A stretch of DNA of 64,000 nucleotides, taken from Vibrio hepatarius (lineage in GTDB: Bacteria; Pseudomonadota; Gammaproteobacteria; Enterobacterales; Vibrionaceae). This document shows, one piece after another, positions 36,551 through 47,105 of the stretch. The notes below the pieces were generated by a model. That model did no database searches. It was not told the DNA's origin and saw only the letters and a list, made by a program, of their open reading frames with translations. The position numbers and the translations under genes are program-made. The stretch lies in the NCBI RefSeq assembly GCF_011806575.1, contig NZ_JAATOO010000025.1, positions 1 through 64,000 on the forward strand. Reading direction: 5' to 3'. Every line of letters starts with the position of its first letter. Positions within the stretch are counted from its first letter, which is position 1.

Positions 36551-37975
36551 TTAGAATAGGTTTTTATCTCTTACCAGCTCTCTTGGCAGACCATTCTTAA
36601 TACGATTGCCTACCCATTTGCCTAATCCAATAACGTCACCACTCAGTTTGACGATCACTTCACCTTTACCCGATTGACCTTCAGGACGCACATCTCGTCC
36701 CATAAACCACTCACGGGCATCGTCAACACTTAGTGAAGCAGAAATCGCTTCTTCACCCGTCGCCAATGCTGTTGCTACCTGATGTTGCCAGCGATAGCCA
36801 TTTTTGTGCGCTTCAGCAATTTTGATCCCCATGCGAGAAAAACGGAACTCGCCCAACATAGGTTCAAGCGCATTAGGGAATAACCACACATCTTTATCTC
36901 GTAGCCACACACTCGCATCGTTTGGTAGCGAAATAGACAGTGTTTGCTCCAGTTGTTTTGCCACGTCGGCCTGAACTTTATGGCTAGCTTTCTCAAAAGG
37001 GAACTTACCCAAACGCTTTTTCACTTGCGGCGCTGGTGCTGAACCCACTTTACGAATACGCGCAACGAAGAAACCCTCGCAATCATAAACTTGCGGGAAA
37101 ATATGTAAGAAGCCTTCTTCCGTCAGTGCTTTTTCTGCGCCAGGGAATAGGTCGACAAGGCTTTCGAATTCCACTGCATCGCCAAAGCTCTGTTTTAGGT
37201 GATGACAGACCTGCTGGTTTTCCTCGATGCTGAGAGTGCAAGTTGAGTACACCATGGTGCCGCCAATCTTAAGCGCATGAAATGCACTCTCTATCAGGTC
37301 CTTCTGCGTGTCAGAAATCGAGATAACCGATTCTTTGCTCCAGTTTTTCATCGCGTCCGCATCTTTGCGCACGGTTCCTTCGCCCGAACACGGCGCATCG
37401 ATCAATACCGCCTCAAACTGTTCAGGTAGCCAACCGCCAAACACACGACCGTCGTAATTACTCAGAGAAGCATTGCGCACGCCACAGCGCTCGATGTTTG
37501 CATGAAGCACTTTGACTCGGCTTGCAGAAAATTCATTCGCTACCAACACACCATGATTTTCCATTTTCGCCGCGATTTGCGTGGTCTTTGAACCCGGAGC
37601 CGCCGCCATATCGAGAACGCTGTCAAACTGGTCTTCTTCCGTATTGAACAGCGCAGAAACGGGCATCATCGAACTCGCTTCTTGGATATAGAACAAGCCT
37701 GACATGTGCTCGGCTGTATTTCCTAGAGGAACAATCGTTTCATCCGCCTCGATCCAGAAACCTTCTTCGCACCAAGGTACAGGGCTTAATTGCCAGCCTT
37801 TTTCTTGAGCACGTTGAACGAACTGTTCGACAGAAATCTTAAGCGTGTTGACGCGAATACTCTTTCTTAGCGGACGCTGACATGCGGCAACAAAGTCTTC
37901 CATGTTGAGTTGCTTGGGAAGGATTGCTGCGATTTCATCAAGGAAAGCCTGAGGCAAATAAACGTTAGAGTGCAA
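36551..37975 (-). CDS. rsmF: 16S rRNA (cytosine-1407-C5)-methyltransferase RsmF
   Basis: SAM-dependent RNA m5C methyltransferase of 474 residues, normal for RsmF. The Rossmann core shows DMAAAPGSKTTQIA (SAM site), VLIDAPCSGEGT (Cys in motif IV) and YSTCTLSIEENQ (catalytic Cys in motif VI). The C-terminal part carries the PUA-like domain seen in YebU. It lies downstream of letAB on the same strand, as in E. coli. Confidence 0.95.
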   Translation of the reverse strand: MHSNVYLPQAFLDEIAAILPKQLNMEDFVAACQRPLRKSIRVNTLKISVEQFVQRAQEKGWQLSPVPWCEEGFWIEADETIVPLGNTAEHMSGLFYIQEASSMMPVSALFNTEEDQFDSVLDMAAAPGSKTTQIAAKMENHGVLVANEFSASRVKVLHANIERCGVRNASLSNYDGRVFGGWLPEQFEAVLIDAPCSGEGTVRKDADAMKNWSKESVISISDTQKDLIESAFHALKIGGTMVYSTCTLSIEENQQVCHHLKQSFGDAVEFESLVDLFPGAEKALTEEGFLHIFPQVYDCEGFFVARIRKVGSAPAPQVKKRLGKFPFEKASHKVQADVAKQLEQTLSISLPNDASVWLRDKDVWLFPNALEPMLGEFRFSRMGIKIAEAHKNGYRWQHQVATALATGEEAISASLSVDDAREWFMGRDVRPEGQSGKGEVIVKLSGDVIGLGKWVGNRIKNGLPRELVRDKNLF

Positions 37976-38025
37976 TGTTCTTTCTCTAGGAACGATAAAG
38001 GGGCACGGATTATACCGAATTAATA

Positions 38026-38053
38026 CAAAAAACGCAGCGAAGAGCTGCGTTTT
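38026..38053 (-). terminator. rho-independent terminator after letB
   Basis: AAAACGCAGC (38029-38038) and GCTGCGTTTT (38044-38053) form a stem; on the minus strand it is followed by TTTTTT (complement of 38032-38026). It ends the letAB unit before rsmF. Confidence 0.85.
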
Positions 38054-38073
38054 ATCGGTTTAAACGTGGTCAA

Positions 38074-40704
38074 TTAAGGTTTTGGGATCGCGGTACGCCA
38101 CTGTTTCCACTCTTGTTCTGCCGCTGGATAGAGGTAGAACGAGTGACCTTGCTTGGCAACAGGTGCCAGTTGTTTATCTTGTGGAGTAGCGAATGTAACG
38201 CCGCCGCGAATTAGGCTATCAACCGTGCCCGCTTTGATATCTGCGCCAGAAATACCAATGGAAACGTCCAAACCAGAAGTATTCCAGAACACACTATTTT
38301 GTCTGACTAAGTAGGCGTATTCAGGTTTGATGCTTATCGTAGTGACAACGCGGTCGGCAAACTGACCAAGTTCCACTGATGTAACGCGTCCTACTTCCAT
38401 CTCACGATAGAGCACAGGCGTGCCTTTGCTCACTGAGCCACGACTCTCGCTCTGTAGAGTAAAGGTCACGCTGTCGCTCACAGGCGCTTCGGCGTTCAAG
38501 GTAAACTGACTCGCAGGTTCACCTTTGCCCGGTGCTACATTGATCGATTGGCTAAGTAGGTTTTGAATATTCTTCACGCCACTTAAACCCACTTCAGCTT
38601 TCGCTATCCAGAAGTAGGAGTCTGCTTTGGCAATCTTATCAGCAAACTCTGGCAGGATACGCGCGGTGACTTCAACGTGTTCGCGTTTAAAGTCTGGAAC
38701 GATTAGAGTAACTTCACCCACCTGTACGCCGTTGTACTTGATTGCAGTTCCTTCAACGAGGGTATTTTCTCCGTCAAACGTCAGAGTGATGACTTGGCCA
38801 TATTTACGTGCCATCTTAAAGTTTTCGTACAATCGCCACTTGCCGTTAAGTTTGTTCTCGACGCCGGGTAGGGAATCAAACGCAATACCGCCTTGAACAA
38901 GTGTTTTAAGCGGCGCGGCGGTAACATTGATACCAGTGAGACTTGCGTCGACCTCAACTCCTGAGCGATTCCAGAACACGGTTTGGTCGGTGACTAAATA
39001 TTTGTACTGGTTTTCTATGCTTGCAGTAATAACTACGCCACCATCTACCAAGCTAAAATCTGAAATCGTACCAACTTGCAGGTTGCGATAGAGCAGTGGA
39101 CTCCCTTTACTGATAGGAGGCAACTGCGAGGCATACATGGTGAGCTTGGTCGAACCCGATAAATTGTATTTTGCTAACTCAGCTAGAGATTTGTTTTGGT
39201 ATAGCTTGTATTGCTTGAGCGTATCGTTTGTTCCTTCACTCACAAAGCTAATCGAGCCAGTCAGTAACTGTTTCGCTGGGGGTACATTAATGTTTAAACC
39301 AGACTCGGTCAGCTCGGCGCTGGCGCTACCGGTGACGAAAAAGCGGTTCTTGGATTTGATCAGGTGAGCGTAGTTGACGTCGATTAGGGTATCGATGCTG
39401 ACGTGATCATCGACAAGCTTCACTGCGTCAACCGAACCCACGGTGATGCCTTTGTATAGGATATTGGCGCCTTTATCGAGTCCAAAAGAGTTGTCAGCGA
39501 TAAGCTGTACCGAGATAGAGCGAGCTTGCTGGCGGTCGAAGTCATTCTGCCTAATCGCGTTAAAACTACGCGCGCGTTTGCCTTCTCCTGGCACTATCGT
39601 CAAGTAGTTGCCTTTGACTAAGTTAGATAAGTTGCGAACTTCCGACAATGACAGTTTGGCTTCTTCTAGGATAAATCGCGTACCCGAAGTCAGCATGTCG
39701 CTAAATGCGGGTTGAATAGCAGCGGAAGCGACGATGTTTTTGCGCTCATCACGCAGCTGTAGGTCAGTCACCTGACCAATTTCAATCCCACGGTACATGA
39801 TTGGTGCAGATGCGCTGAGGTTATTATCGTCCGGCAGCGTTACTTTGACTGCAATACCTCGGCCGGCCGTTTTTAGGTCAGGGTAGAGTCTAAATTCAGA
39901 GTGCTCGGCCACGGGTTCACCGCCATCTGGTGAGTCCACAGCAATTGCGCCGCCGATAAGAGAACTTAAGCTGTCTAAACGCACATCGACGCCATCAAAG
40001 CCGATGGTTGCACCCAGACCGCTCACATTCCAGAAGCGACTGTCGTCGGTGATGATATGACGGAACTCCTCGCGGATAGACGCCTGAATCAGCACGTTCT
40101 TAGCTTCTTCATCGAGCTGATAGCTATACACTTCACCGATTGGAATCTTACGATAGATGATTTGAGAGCCGATAGAGAGGCCGCCCAAGTCACGCGCTGT
40201 TAGTGTAATACTCAAGCCTTTTTGAGCAAGGATATCGGAAGGCGCACGTTCAAGTGCTTTGTACACCGTCTCTGCGTCGGTGTCTTCTTCACCCGGTGAG
40301 ATGGCAATGTAATTACCCGAGACTAACGCGTCTAATCCAGAGACACCGGACAAGCTAGCGGTCGGTTTTACCATCCAAAAACGTGTGCCTTTACCCAATA
40401 GTTTGGTCGCTTCTGGGTAAATATCTGCGTCAACGTAGATACTGCCCAAGTCTTCTGCAAGCTTGATATCACGTACCATACCGACTTCCAGACCTTGGTA
40501 CTGAATGGTGGTGCGGCCCGCGACTAAGCCTTGTGCATCCGAAAAGTAGATTTGTACTCTTTCTCCAGCATCTTGGATCGCTTTGAATACTAACCAGCCC
40601 GCTAGGACTAAAGTCAATATTGGCAATAACCACAAAGGAGATAAGCCACGAACGCTTTTTACATCTGGCGAGTATGACTTTTGCGAAGGAGTAGGGTTAC
40701 TCAT
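38074..40704 (-). CDS. letB: MCE-domain lipid-transport protein LetB (YebT)
   Basis: Periplasm-spanning tunnel protein of 876 residues, the same size as E. coli LetB (about 877). One N-terminal membrane helix (LWLLPILTLVLAGWLVF) is followed by about seven repeated MCE domains. Each is recognisable by a G-T-x-I-x-Y-x-G-x-x-V-G-x-V pattern (for example TTIQYQGLEVGMV, TAIKYNGVQVGEV). It forms a lipid conduit between the membranes with LetA. The gene overlaps letA by 8 bases. Confidence 0.93.
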   Translation of the reverse strand: MSNPTPSQKSYSPDVKSVRGLSPLWLLPILTLVLAGWLVFKAIQDAGERVQIYFSDAQGLVAGRTTIQYQGLEVGMVRDIKLAEDLGSIYVDADIYPEATKLLGKGTRFWMVKPTASLSGVSGLDALVSGNYIAISPGEEDTDAETVYKALERAPSDILAQKGLSITLTARDLGGLSIGSQIIYRKIPIGEVYSYQLDEEAKNVLIQASIREEFRHIITDDSRFWNVSGLGATIGFDGVDVRLDSLSSLIGGAIAVDSPDGGEPVAEHSEFRLYPDLKTAGRGIAVKVTLPDDNNLSASAPIMYRGIEIGQVTDLQLRDERKNIVASAAIQPAFSDMLTSGTRFILEEAKLSLSEVRNLSNLVKGNYLTIVPGEGKRARSFNAIRQNDFDRQQARSISVQLIADNSFGLDKGANILYKGITVGSVDAVKLVDDHVSIDTLIDVNYAHLIKSKNRFFVTGSASAELTESGLNINVPPAKQLLTGSISFVSEGTNDTLKQYKLYQNKSLAELAKYNLSGSTKLTMYASQLPPISKGSPLLYRNLQVGTISDFSLVDGGVVITASIENQYKYLVTDQTVFWNRSGVEVDASLTGINVTAAPLKTLVQGGIAFDSLPGVENKLNGKWRLYENFKMARKYGQVITLTFDGENTLVEGTAIKYNGVQVGEVTLIVPDFKREHVEVTARILPEFADKIAKADSYFWIAKAEVGLSGVKNIQNLLSQSINVAPGKGEPASQFTLNAEAPVSDSVTFTLQSESRGSVSKGTPVLYREMEVGRVTSVELGQFADRVVTTISIKPEYAYLVRQNSVFWNTSGLDVSIGISGADIKAGTVDSLIRGGVTFATPQDKQLAPVAKQGHSFYLYPAAEQEWKQWRTAIPKP

Positions 40705-41953
40705 TTAACGACTCTCTACTGTGTTCTGGGTTCTTATAATTGTCCCAAATTAGGCGTGGATCTATGCTTTCAGCGGCTAACATTGTGAAGACGACGACAA
40801 GGCCGAAAGCGACTGCACCGTAACCCGGTGTAAAATCAAGAATTTGCCCGCGGTCGAGCAAAGTCATCATGATCGAAATAACAAACAAGTCCATCATCGA
40901 CCAGCGGCCGACCCATTTGATAATAAAGTACATCATCATCCGCTGTCGGTGGAACACTCGTCGTTTAAATTTGATAGCGAGCAACAGGTAAGTTAAGCCC
41001 AAGATCTTGGCGATAGGCACGACAATACTCGCGACAAAGATGATGATAGCGATACCTGTCATGCCACTGTTTATTAAAGAGGCGACTCCCGAGAAAATGG
41101 TGTCTTCAAGACGTTGGCCATTGGTAATCAAAATCGAAATCGGCATCAAGTTGGCAGGAAAAATAGCGACTGATGCAGCAATTAGATAAGCCCAAGTTTT
41201 CTGAATCGACTGTGGTTTACGATGGTGAATCGGGTTTTTACAGCGTAGGCACGCATTACCTTCAGGTTGGGATAAGTGGCATGTGTGACAGTGTAGCTTT
41301 TTGACGCCAGCATTGAGTTGATTTTCGGGTAAATAGTTTTCCCAGTAGCGACGAACGCTGACTCGCGTTACCAACAGTACGGTGGAGAGCTGCAACAAGA
41401 GTAACCCGAATGCCCCAGAGCGGATGAAAATATCTGAGTAATCTTGGAGCTTAAAGCAAGAGATCGCTAAGCTGACCAAGAACACATCGATCATCACCCA
41501 CGCTTTTAAGTGCTGAATGGTCGCCAACGATAACTTTAACCACTTAAAAGAGCGGTATTTAAGTGCTAGGTGGGCGACGACCACAGACGAAGAGACTAAT
41601 AAGGGTGCGATTGAGCTACAAAAAACGATCAGTAGCGCGAGCAGCGGAAACCCTTCTTGAATTAGCGCCCAAATCCCTTCAGGTAGTGTTGCCGGGATCA
41701 TCACGCCAACAAGGCGAATGCTAATGAAGTCAAAAAAGTGCGAAGGGATAAATAGTAACAAACAGGTGATAGCGATAGCTAAGTTGCCTGACAAAGATGG
41801 ATTGCCACCGCGATAGAGCTGGGTACCGCATCGTGGACAATACGCGTTTTTGCCCTTTGCAATAGAAATGCTATCGACGGGTAACTCACAGCCTTGGCAT
41901 AAGCGAACGGTTGAAAGTGGTGAACGATGTGAGCAAGTAGGAGACTGGCTCAT
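40697..41953 (-). CDS. letA: PqiA/LetA family inner-membrane protein LetA (YebS)
   Basis: Inner-membrane partner of LetB, 418 residues. The N-terminus carries a zinc ribbon (CQGCELP and YCPRCGTQLYR); a second ribbon near the middle reads CHTCHLSQ and ACLRCKNPI. Two groups of four transmembrane helices follow the ribbons. It loads or drives lipids for LetB. First gene of the letA-letB unit. Confidence 0.93.
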   Translation of the reverse strand: MSQSPTCSHRSPLSTVRLCQGCELPVDSISIAKGKNAYCPRCGTQLYRGGNPSLSGNLAIAITCLLLFIPSHFFDFISIRLVGVMIPATLPEGIWALIQEGFPLLALLIVFCSSIAPLLVSSSVVVAHLALKYRSFKWLKLSLATIQHLKAWVMIDVFLVSLAISCFKLQDYSDIFIRSGAFGLLLLQLSTVLLVTRVSVRRYWENYLPENQLNAGVKKLHCHTCHLSQPEGNACLRCKNPIHHRKPQSIQKTWAYLIAASVAIFPANLMPISILITNGQRLEDTIFSGVASLINSGMTGIAIIIFVASIVVPIAKILGLTYLLLAIKFKRRVFHRQRMMMYFIIKWVGRWSMMDLFVISIMMTLLDRGQILDFTPGYGAVAFGLVVVFTMLAAESIDPRLIWDNYKNPEHSRESLNE

Positions 41954-41986
41954 CGCAAGCCTCCTACTAAGATCTGAGGGTAGGGA

Positions 41987-43783
41987 TTAGCTGTGCGACT
42001 GCACGCTACCGTATAGAGTTTGATATAAGCCTTGTTGTTCAACCAACTCTCCATGTGTACCCGCTTGCGTAACTTGTCCGTCTTCTAAAACATAGATTAT
42101 ATCCGCTTGTTTTACTGCGGAAAGCCTATGCGCGACGATCAGTGTGGTTCGTCCTTTGAGGAATTCCGTAAGCGCTTTGTGAAGAGCAGCTTCAGTCGCG
42201 GTATCTAGAGCAGACGTTGCTTCATCCAGTATGACAAATTTAGGGTCGCTCAGAATCATGCGTGCAATGGCGAGTCGTTGGCGTTGGCCTCCGGACAATC
42301 GAATACCACTGCGGCCTATTTGTGTATCTAGACCGTCATTCAACTGACTGATTACGTCTTGCAGTTGAGCAACTTCTAAAGCGTGCCAGAGTTTTAAATC
42401 GTCATACTGGGCACCAAGCGTGAGATTATGCCTCAAACTATCGTTAAATAGTATAGGTTGTTGTAATACAACGGCTATCTGGTCACGTATCACGTCATAG
42501 CTTATATCGTCGACTGTCTCACCATTGAAACGAATTGAACCTGAATTTGCGCGATATACGCCGATCAGGAGCTGAATTAGCGTCGATTTTCCGCCTCCGC
42601 TTGCACCAACCAATGCCACTTTTTTCCCTGCAGGAATGTGTAGACTTAAGTTGTTGAGCACTTGGTTTTCTTCGTTATATGAGAAGCAGACGTTGTCGAT
42701 TTGCACATCGACTTCTTGTTCGTCCTTAAATGGATTTACTTTGCTTGGCGGGCGGTGCTCTTCTTCTAACTCAAGCAGTAAGTTGATTCTGCCCAGCGCG
42801 GCTTTAGCGCTGTACCAAGAAAACTGAATACCCAATAGCTCCTGGACGGGCGTCAACATAAACCACAAGTAACCAAATACTGCGAAGATTTGGCCGATAG
42901 TTAAATCACTGAACAGCACCATCAGCATCGCCACCGCGCGGAATAACTCAAATCCTAGTAAGAACAGCAAGAAGGATACGCGGTTGACTGCTTCGGTCTG
43001 CCAAGCGTATTTGTCCGCGTCAACACGAATATCATTAGCTTGTCGCTTGAGTTGATCAAGAAACTCTTTCTCTCTATTTGCCGCACGAAGTTGATAAATG
43101 CCGTCGAGTGTTTCCACCAGCCGATTTTGAAATTTCTCGAACGATTGGTTTTCTTGCTTTTTCAAGTGTTTGACTTTGTTACCCAACTTACGTGAAAAGT
43201 AGATAACAATTGGGTTGACCAACAAGATGAACAAACCCAAGCGCCACTCTAGCCACAACAGAACGCCTGCGGTGCCGAGTACGGTCAACAAACTGATCAG
43301 AAAGCGGCTTAGGGTAGAGCCGATAAACTGGTCGATGGTTTCGACGTCAGTAATCAGATGAGCGTTAATGCTACCACTACCGCGCGTTTCGTATTGGCGA
43401 ATACTGATGCGCCCAAGCTTATCGATCATTTTGCTGCGCATCTGGTAGGTGATGGTTTTCGACACCAGCGTGAACTGTCGGTTCTGCAAGATGTTCAGCG
43501 CTTGGCTGACGCTGCGCATCAGTATCACCATTAATAGTGTCAGGAAGATGTAACCGGTCGGTGTCTGTAAAGAGGCAGGCAGTACTACATTCATCATTGC
43601 GATGCCTTCTGCCGGTTTGTTCAGCAGCACTTCATCGACCATCAAAGGCATGAGAAGTGGGATTGGGACACTGACCAAAGTGGCGATAATTGCAATCACA
43701 TTGGCCAAAACCAGTTTAGCTTTGTGTTTTTTTACTTGAGTTATCAACCAAGAACGGCTAATAGTGTTGGAAGAAGTATTCAT
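41987..43783 (-). CDS. ABC exporter, fused permease-ATPase (MsbA/MDR type)
   Basis: Half-transporter of 598 residues with six membrane helices and a C-terminal ATPase. Walker A is GASGGGKSTL, the signature is LSGGQRQRLAIARM, and Walker B is FVILDEATSALD with a downstream VAHRLS His. The HMT/MDR-like type exports lipids, peptides or drugs; the substrate is not readable. It stands upstream of letA on the same strand (33-base gap), and the divergent msrC follows. Confidence 0.85.
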   Translation of the reverse strand: MNTSSNTISRSWLITQVKKHKAKLVLANVIAIIATLVSVPIPLLMPLMVDEVLLNKPAEGIAMMNVVLPASLQTPTGYIFLTLLMVILMRSVSQALNILQNRQFTLVSKTITYQMRSKMIDKLGRISIRQYETRGSGSINAHLITDVETIDQFIGSTLSRFLISLLTVLGTAGVLLWLEWRLGLFILLVNPIVIYFSRKLGNKVKHLKKQENQSFEKFQNRLVETLDGIYQLRAANREKEFLDQLKRQANDIRVDADKYAWQTEAVNRVSFLLFLLGFELFRAVAMLMVLFSDLTIGQIFAVFGYLWFMLTPVQELLGIQFSWYSAKAALGRINLLLELEEEHRPPSKVNPFKDEQEVDVQIDNVCFSYNEENQVLNNLSLHIPAGKKVALVGASGGGKSTLIQLLIGVYRANSGSIRFNGETVDDISYDVIRDQIAVVLQQPILFNDSLRHNLTLGAQYDDLKLWHALEVAQLQDVISQLNDGLDTQIGRSGIRLSGGQRQRLAIARMILSDPKFVILDEATSALDTATEAALHKALTEFLKGRTTLIVAHRLSAVKQADIIYVLEDGQVTQAGTHGELVEQQGLYQTLYGSVQSHS

Positions 43784-43859
43784 TATAATGAGAATGCTTA
43801 CTATTTAATGGTTTATGACGATTGTACGTAAATTCATTAAGGAAGTCTCGAAATTCAAA

Positions 43860-44351
43860 ATGGAAAAAGCAGTAACTATGACATTTGAACAATACCAACG
43901 CTTAACAAAACAAGCTGTCGCACTACTAGAAGATGAAACGGACCTTATCGCAAACTTATCTAATCTTAGTGCGTTATTGAACATGGAGTTAGAGCAGCTC
44001 AACTGGGTTGGTTTTTATTTAATCAAAGAAGAACAACTGGTGTTAGGTCCTTTCCAAGGCAAACCAGCTTGTGTTCGTATTCCTGTTGGACGAGGTGTTT
44101 GTGGTACTGCTGTCGCGACAAATACTGTGCAACGCGTTTATGACGTTCATCAGTTTGAAGGCCATATTGCTTGTGATGCGGCAAGCAACTCAGAGATTGT
44201 TGTTCCATTTTCAATCAATGGTGAGGTTGCTGGTGTTTTAGACATCGACAGTCCAGAAGTGGGCAGATTCAGTGAGATAGATGAGCAGGGCATAACATTT
44301 TTGATGAATGAAGTAGAAAAGCTGCTTAATTCACACGCTATCAAGGCATAA
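43860..44351 (+). CDS. msrC: free methionine-(R)-sulfoxide reductase (GAF type, YebR)
   Basis: GAF-domain enzyme that reduces free methionine-R-sulfoxide. It has LNWVGFYLIKEEQLVLGPFQGKPACVRIPVGRGVCGTA with the two Cys that form the disulfide, and HIACDAASNSE with the third Cys. Length with this start is 163, close to E. coli YebR (165). The frame is open to 43815; the ATG at 43878 is another option, and neither has an ideal ribosome site, so the start is uncertain. It lies upstream of proQ, as in E. coli. Confidence 0.88.
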   Translation: MEKAVTMTFEQYQRLTKQAVALLEDETDLIANLSNLSALLNMELEQLNWVGFYLIKEEQLVLGPFQGKPACVRIPVGRGVCGTAVATNTVQRVYDVHQFEGHIACDAASNSEIVVPFSINGEVAGVLDIDSPEVGRFSEIDEQGITFLMNEVEKLLNSHAIKA

Positions 44352-44388
44352 ATTGCTTCTTCCCTGTGGTTTTTCCCTTGCAGGTCAC

Positions 44389-44394
44389 TATAAT
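44389..44394 (+). promoter_or_regulatory. -10 element of the proQ promoter
   Basis: A TATAAT hexamer lies 55 bases upstream of proQ. The -35 position (GTGGTT) is poor. The start would be near 44401. Confidence 0.45.
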
Positions 44395-44449
44395 ACCTGA
44401 AATATTTATCTTAATGCTCGCGGACAAGCCGCAATAACCAGGAATCCTC

Positions 44450-45079
44450 ATGGAAAACACTGAAAAGTTAAAAAACAGCAAAGAAGTTATCGCATATATT
44501 GCTGAATGTTTCCCTAAGTGCTTTACTTTAGAAGGTGAAGCAAAACCTCTTAAAATTGGTATTTTTCAAGATCTTGCAGATCGTCTAAGCGATGATCCAA
44601 AGGTAAGTAAAACCCAACTTCGTGCAGCGTTAAGACAGTACACTTCATCATGGCGCTACCTACACGGTGTTAAGCCTGGCGCAACTCGTGTAGACCTAGA
44701 CGGTAACCCAGCGGGTGAACTAGAAGAAGAACACGTAGAGCACGCGAAAACTGCATTGGCAGAAAGCAAAGCGAAAGTACAAGCTCGTCGTAAAGAGCAA
44801 GCTCAAAAAGCTCGCGAAGAAGGTAAAGCAAAGGCTAAACCGGCTGCTAAAAAGCCTCAAGCCCGTCGCCCACAGCAAAACAAAGCACCAAAAGCTGCTA
44901 AGCCAGTAGAAACTCGCGCTCTGAATGCTGACGAAATGATCGTTGGTAAAGAAGTGAACGTGAACATGGGCAAAGGCAACATGGCTGCGACTATCGTAGA
45001 AATCAATAAGGAAGATGTGCGAGTTCAACTGACTAACGGCCTGCAAATGGTTGTGAAAGCGGAGCACTTACGCGCATAA
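44450..45079 (+). CDS. proQ: RNA chaperone ProQ
   Basis: FinO-family RNA chaperone of 209 residues. The FinO domain occupies about residues 1-115 ([33 protein letters not shown]). A Lys/Ala-rich linker follows, and the C-terminal Tudor-like domain starts near [15 protein letters not shown]. ProQ binds structured small RNAs and message 3' ends. It precedes prc by 17 bases, as in E. coli. Confidence 0.95.
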   Translation: MENTEKLKNSKEVIAYIAECFPKCFTLEGEAKPLKIGIFQDLADRLSDDPKVSKTQLRAALRQYTSSWRYLHGVKPGATRVDLDGNPAGELEEEHVEHAKTALAESKAKVQARRKEQAQKAREEGKAKAKPAAKKPQARRPQQNKAPKAAKPVETRALNADEMIVGKEVNVNMGKGNMAATIVEINKEDVRVQLTNGLQMVVKAEHLRA

Positions 45080-45096
45080 AGGAGATACTCCTACGC

Positions 45097-47091
45097 ATGA
45101 AATGCCGTTCAAAATTGTCGCTGATTGCTGCTAGCCTATGGCTAGCAGCTTCTTCAGCTCACGCTCTTGAAGCAAAGACAAGTCTTGATGACTTACCGAC
45201 TCTAACCCCAGAAGCACAGCATGCGACAGCAAGTAAACGTGTCACGTCTTTCTTCAGAACCTCTCATTACAAACACTTCGTCTTAGATGATCAGTTGTCT
45301 CAAGCTATGTTCGAACGGTACGTCGAAATGCTTGATTACAGCCGTAACGTGTTTACTCAACAAGATATCGATTCATTCGCTAAATGGGCTGTTCAACTCG
45401 ATGATCAGCTAAAGTCTGGCAAGAACGATATTGCTTTTGATATTTACAACCTATCAATGAAACGCCGTTACGAGCGTTTCCAATACGCATTATCTTTGCT
45501 CGATAAAGAAATGACGTTCGATACGGACGAAAGTATTGAGCTAGACCGCAGTGAGGCCGCTTGGCCGAAAAACGACGCGGAACTGGATGAACTTTGGCGT
45601 AAACGAGTTAAGTACGATGCACTTAACTTGAAAATGACGGGCAAAGACTGGAAAGAAATCAAAGAGATCTTAGGTAAGCGCTACAACAATGCGTTGAAAC
45701 GTCTGAGCCAGGCGCGTAACGAAGATGCGTTCCAGCTCTACATGAACGCCTTTGCTCGCGAGATTGACCCGCATACCAGTTACTTGTCGCCAAGAAGTGC
45801 GGACCAATTCCAGACAGAAATGAATCTGTCACTAGAAGGGATCGGCGCAGTGCTTCAAATGACGGAAGACTACACAGTGATTCGTTCACTGGTTGCTGGT
45901 GGCCCTGCGTCTAAAAGTAAGCAGTTGTCTGAAGGCGACCGCATTATTGGCGTAGGTCAAGATGGTGAAGAGATCGTTGATGTGATTGGTTGGCGTTTAG
46001 ATGACGTTGTTCAGCTTATCAAAGGTCCGAAAGGAACAAAGGTTTACCTGCAAATCTTACCGGAAGGTAACGACAGTAAAGCAGAAGTGATCACCATTGT
46101 TCGTGACAAGATTCGTTTGGAAGACAGAGCGGTTAAGTCTGAGGTCATCGAGAAAGACGGCAAGAAGATCGGCGTTTTGGAAGTGCCTAGCTTCTACGTA
46201 GGACTAGCTCGCGATACAGATAAACTGATCACTGAACTTAAGCAAAAGGGTGTGGATGGCATTATTGTTGACTTGCGCAACAATGGTGGTGGTGCACTGA
46301 CCGAAGCGACGGCGTTGTCTGGTCTGTTTATAACCAGTGGCCCAGTGGTTCAGGTGCGTGACAGCTACGGCCGAGTGCGTGTTAATGCCGATACAGACGG
46401 TGAAATCAGTTACTCTGGTCCGCTAACTGTGTTGGTTAACCGTTACAGTGCTTCAGCATCTGAAATCTTTGCGGCAGCAATGCAAGATTACGGTCGCGGT
46501 ATCATCTTGGGTGAGAACTCATTTGGTAAAGGTACGGTTCAACAACACCGAGCGTTGAGCAAAATTTACGATTTGTTCGACAAACCTCTAGGTTATGTTC
46601 AGTACACCATCCAGAAGTTCTACCGAATCGATGGTGGAAGTACACAGAATAAAGGTGTGGCTCCGGACATCGCTTTCCCAACAGCGGTTGATCCAAGTGA
46701 AACGGGCGAGAGTGTTGAAGACAACGCACTGCCGTGGGATAGTATCGAACCTGCGAAATATGATGTGTTACAACGTAACAAAGAGTTGATTGCAAAACTG
46801 GATGCTAAACACCAAGCTCGCATCGCAAATGATTTGGAGTTCAAATTGATTGCTGATGATATCGAACGATACAAGGCAGAAAAAGATAACAACTTGCTGT
46901 CTTTGAACGAGAAAACACGTAAAGCTGAAAACGACAAAGCAGACCAAGAGCGTTTAGACCGTATTAATTTACGTCAAAAATCGCAGGGTGCGGCTGAGTT
47001 TAAGTCTTTGGATGATGTGCCAAAAGACTATGAGGCTCCGGATGTGTATCTTGATGAAGCCGTTGCTATCATGGTGGATATGATTCAATAA
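45097..47091 (+). CDS. prc: tail-specific (C-terminal processing) protease Prc
   Basis: Periplasmic serine protease of 664 residues (E. coli Prc about 680). A signal peptide (residues 1-23, ending SSAHA) precedes a helical domain, a PDZ domain (GIGAVLQMTEDYTVIRSLVAGGPA) and the S41 catalytic domain. The serine is in NRYSASASEIFAAAMQDYG, and the lysine in ENSFGKGTVQQ. It cleaves C-terminally tagged periplasmic proteins and peptidoglycan hydrolases. AAAGGAGATACTCCTACGC precedes the ATG. It shares an operon with proQ. Confidence 0.95.
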   Translation: MKCRSKLSLIAASLWLAASSAHALEAKTSLDDLPTLTPEAQHATASKRVTSFFRTSHYKHFVLDDQLSQAMFERYVEMLDYSRNVFTQQDIDSFAKWAVQLDDQLKSGKNDIAFDIYNLSMKRRYERFQYALSLLDKEMTFDTDESIELDRSEAAWPKNDAELDELWRKRVKYDALNLKMTGKDWKEIKEILGKRYNNALKRLSQARNEDAFQLYMNAFAREIDPHTSYLSPRSADQFQTEMNLSLEGIGAVLQMTEDYTVIRSLVAGGPASKSKQLSEGDRIIGVGQDGEEIVDVIGWRLDDVVQLIKGPKGTKVYLQILPEGNDSKAEVITIVRDKIRLEDRAVKSEVIEKDGKKIGVLEVPSFYVGLARDTDKLITELKQKGVDGIIVDLRNNGGGALTEATALSGLFITSGPVVQVRDSYGRVRVNADTDGEISYSGPLTVLVNRYSASASEIFAAAMQDYGRGIILGENSFGKGTVQQHRALSKIYDLFDKPLGYVQYTIQKFYRIDGGSTQNKGVAPDIAFPTAVDPSETGESVEDNALPWDSIEPAKYDVLQRNKELIAKLDAKHQARIANDLEFKLIADDIERYKAEKDNNLLSLNEKTRKAENDKADQERLDRINLRQKSQGAAEFKSLDDVPKDYEAPDVYLDEAVAIMVDMIQ

Positions 47092-47105
47092 TTACTGAGT
47101 CAGAC

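Noticed and set aside
36361-36600. 79-codon plus-strand frame between cvfB and rsmF
   Set aside because: It overlaps the structured small RNA and the end of rsmF and reads as low-complexity translation.
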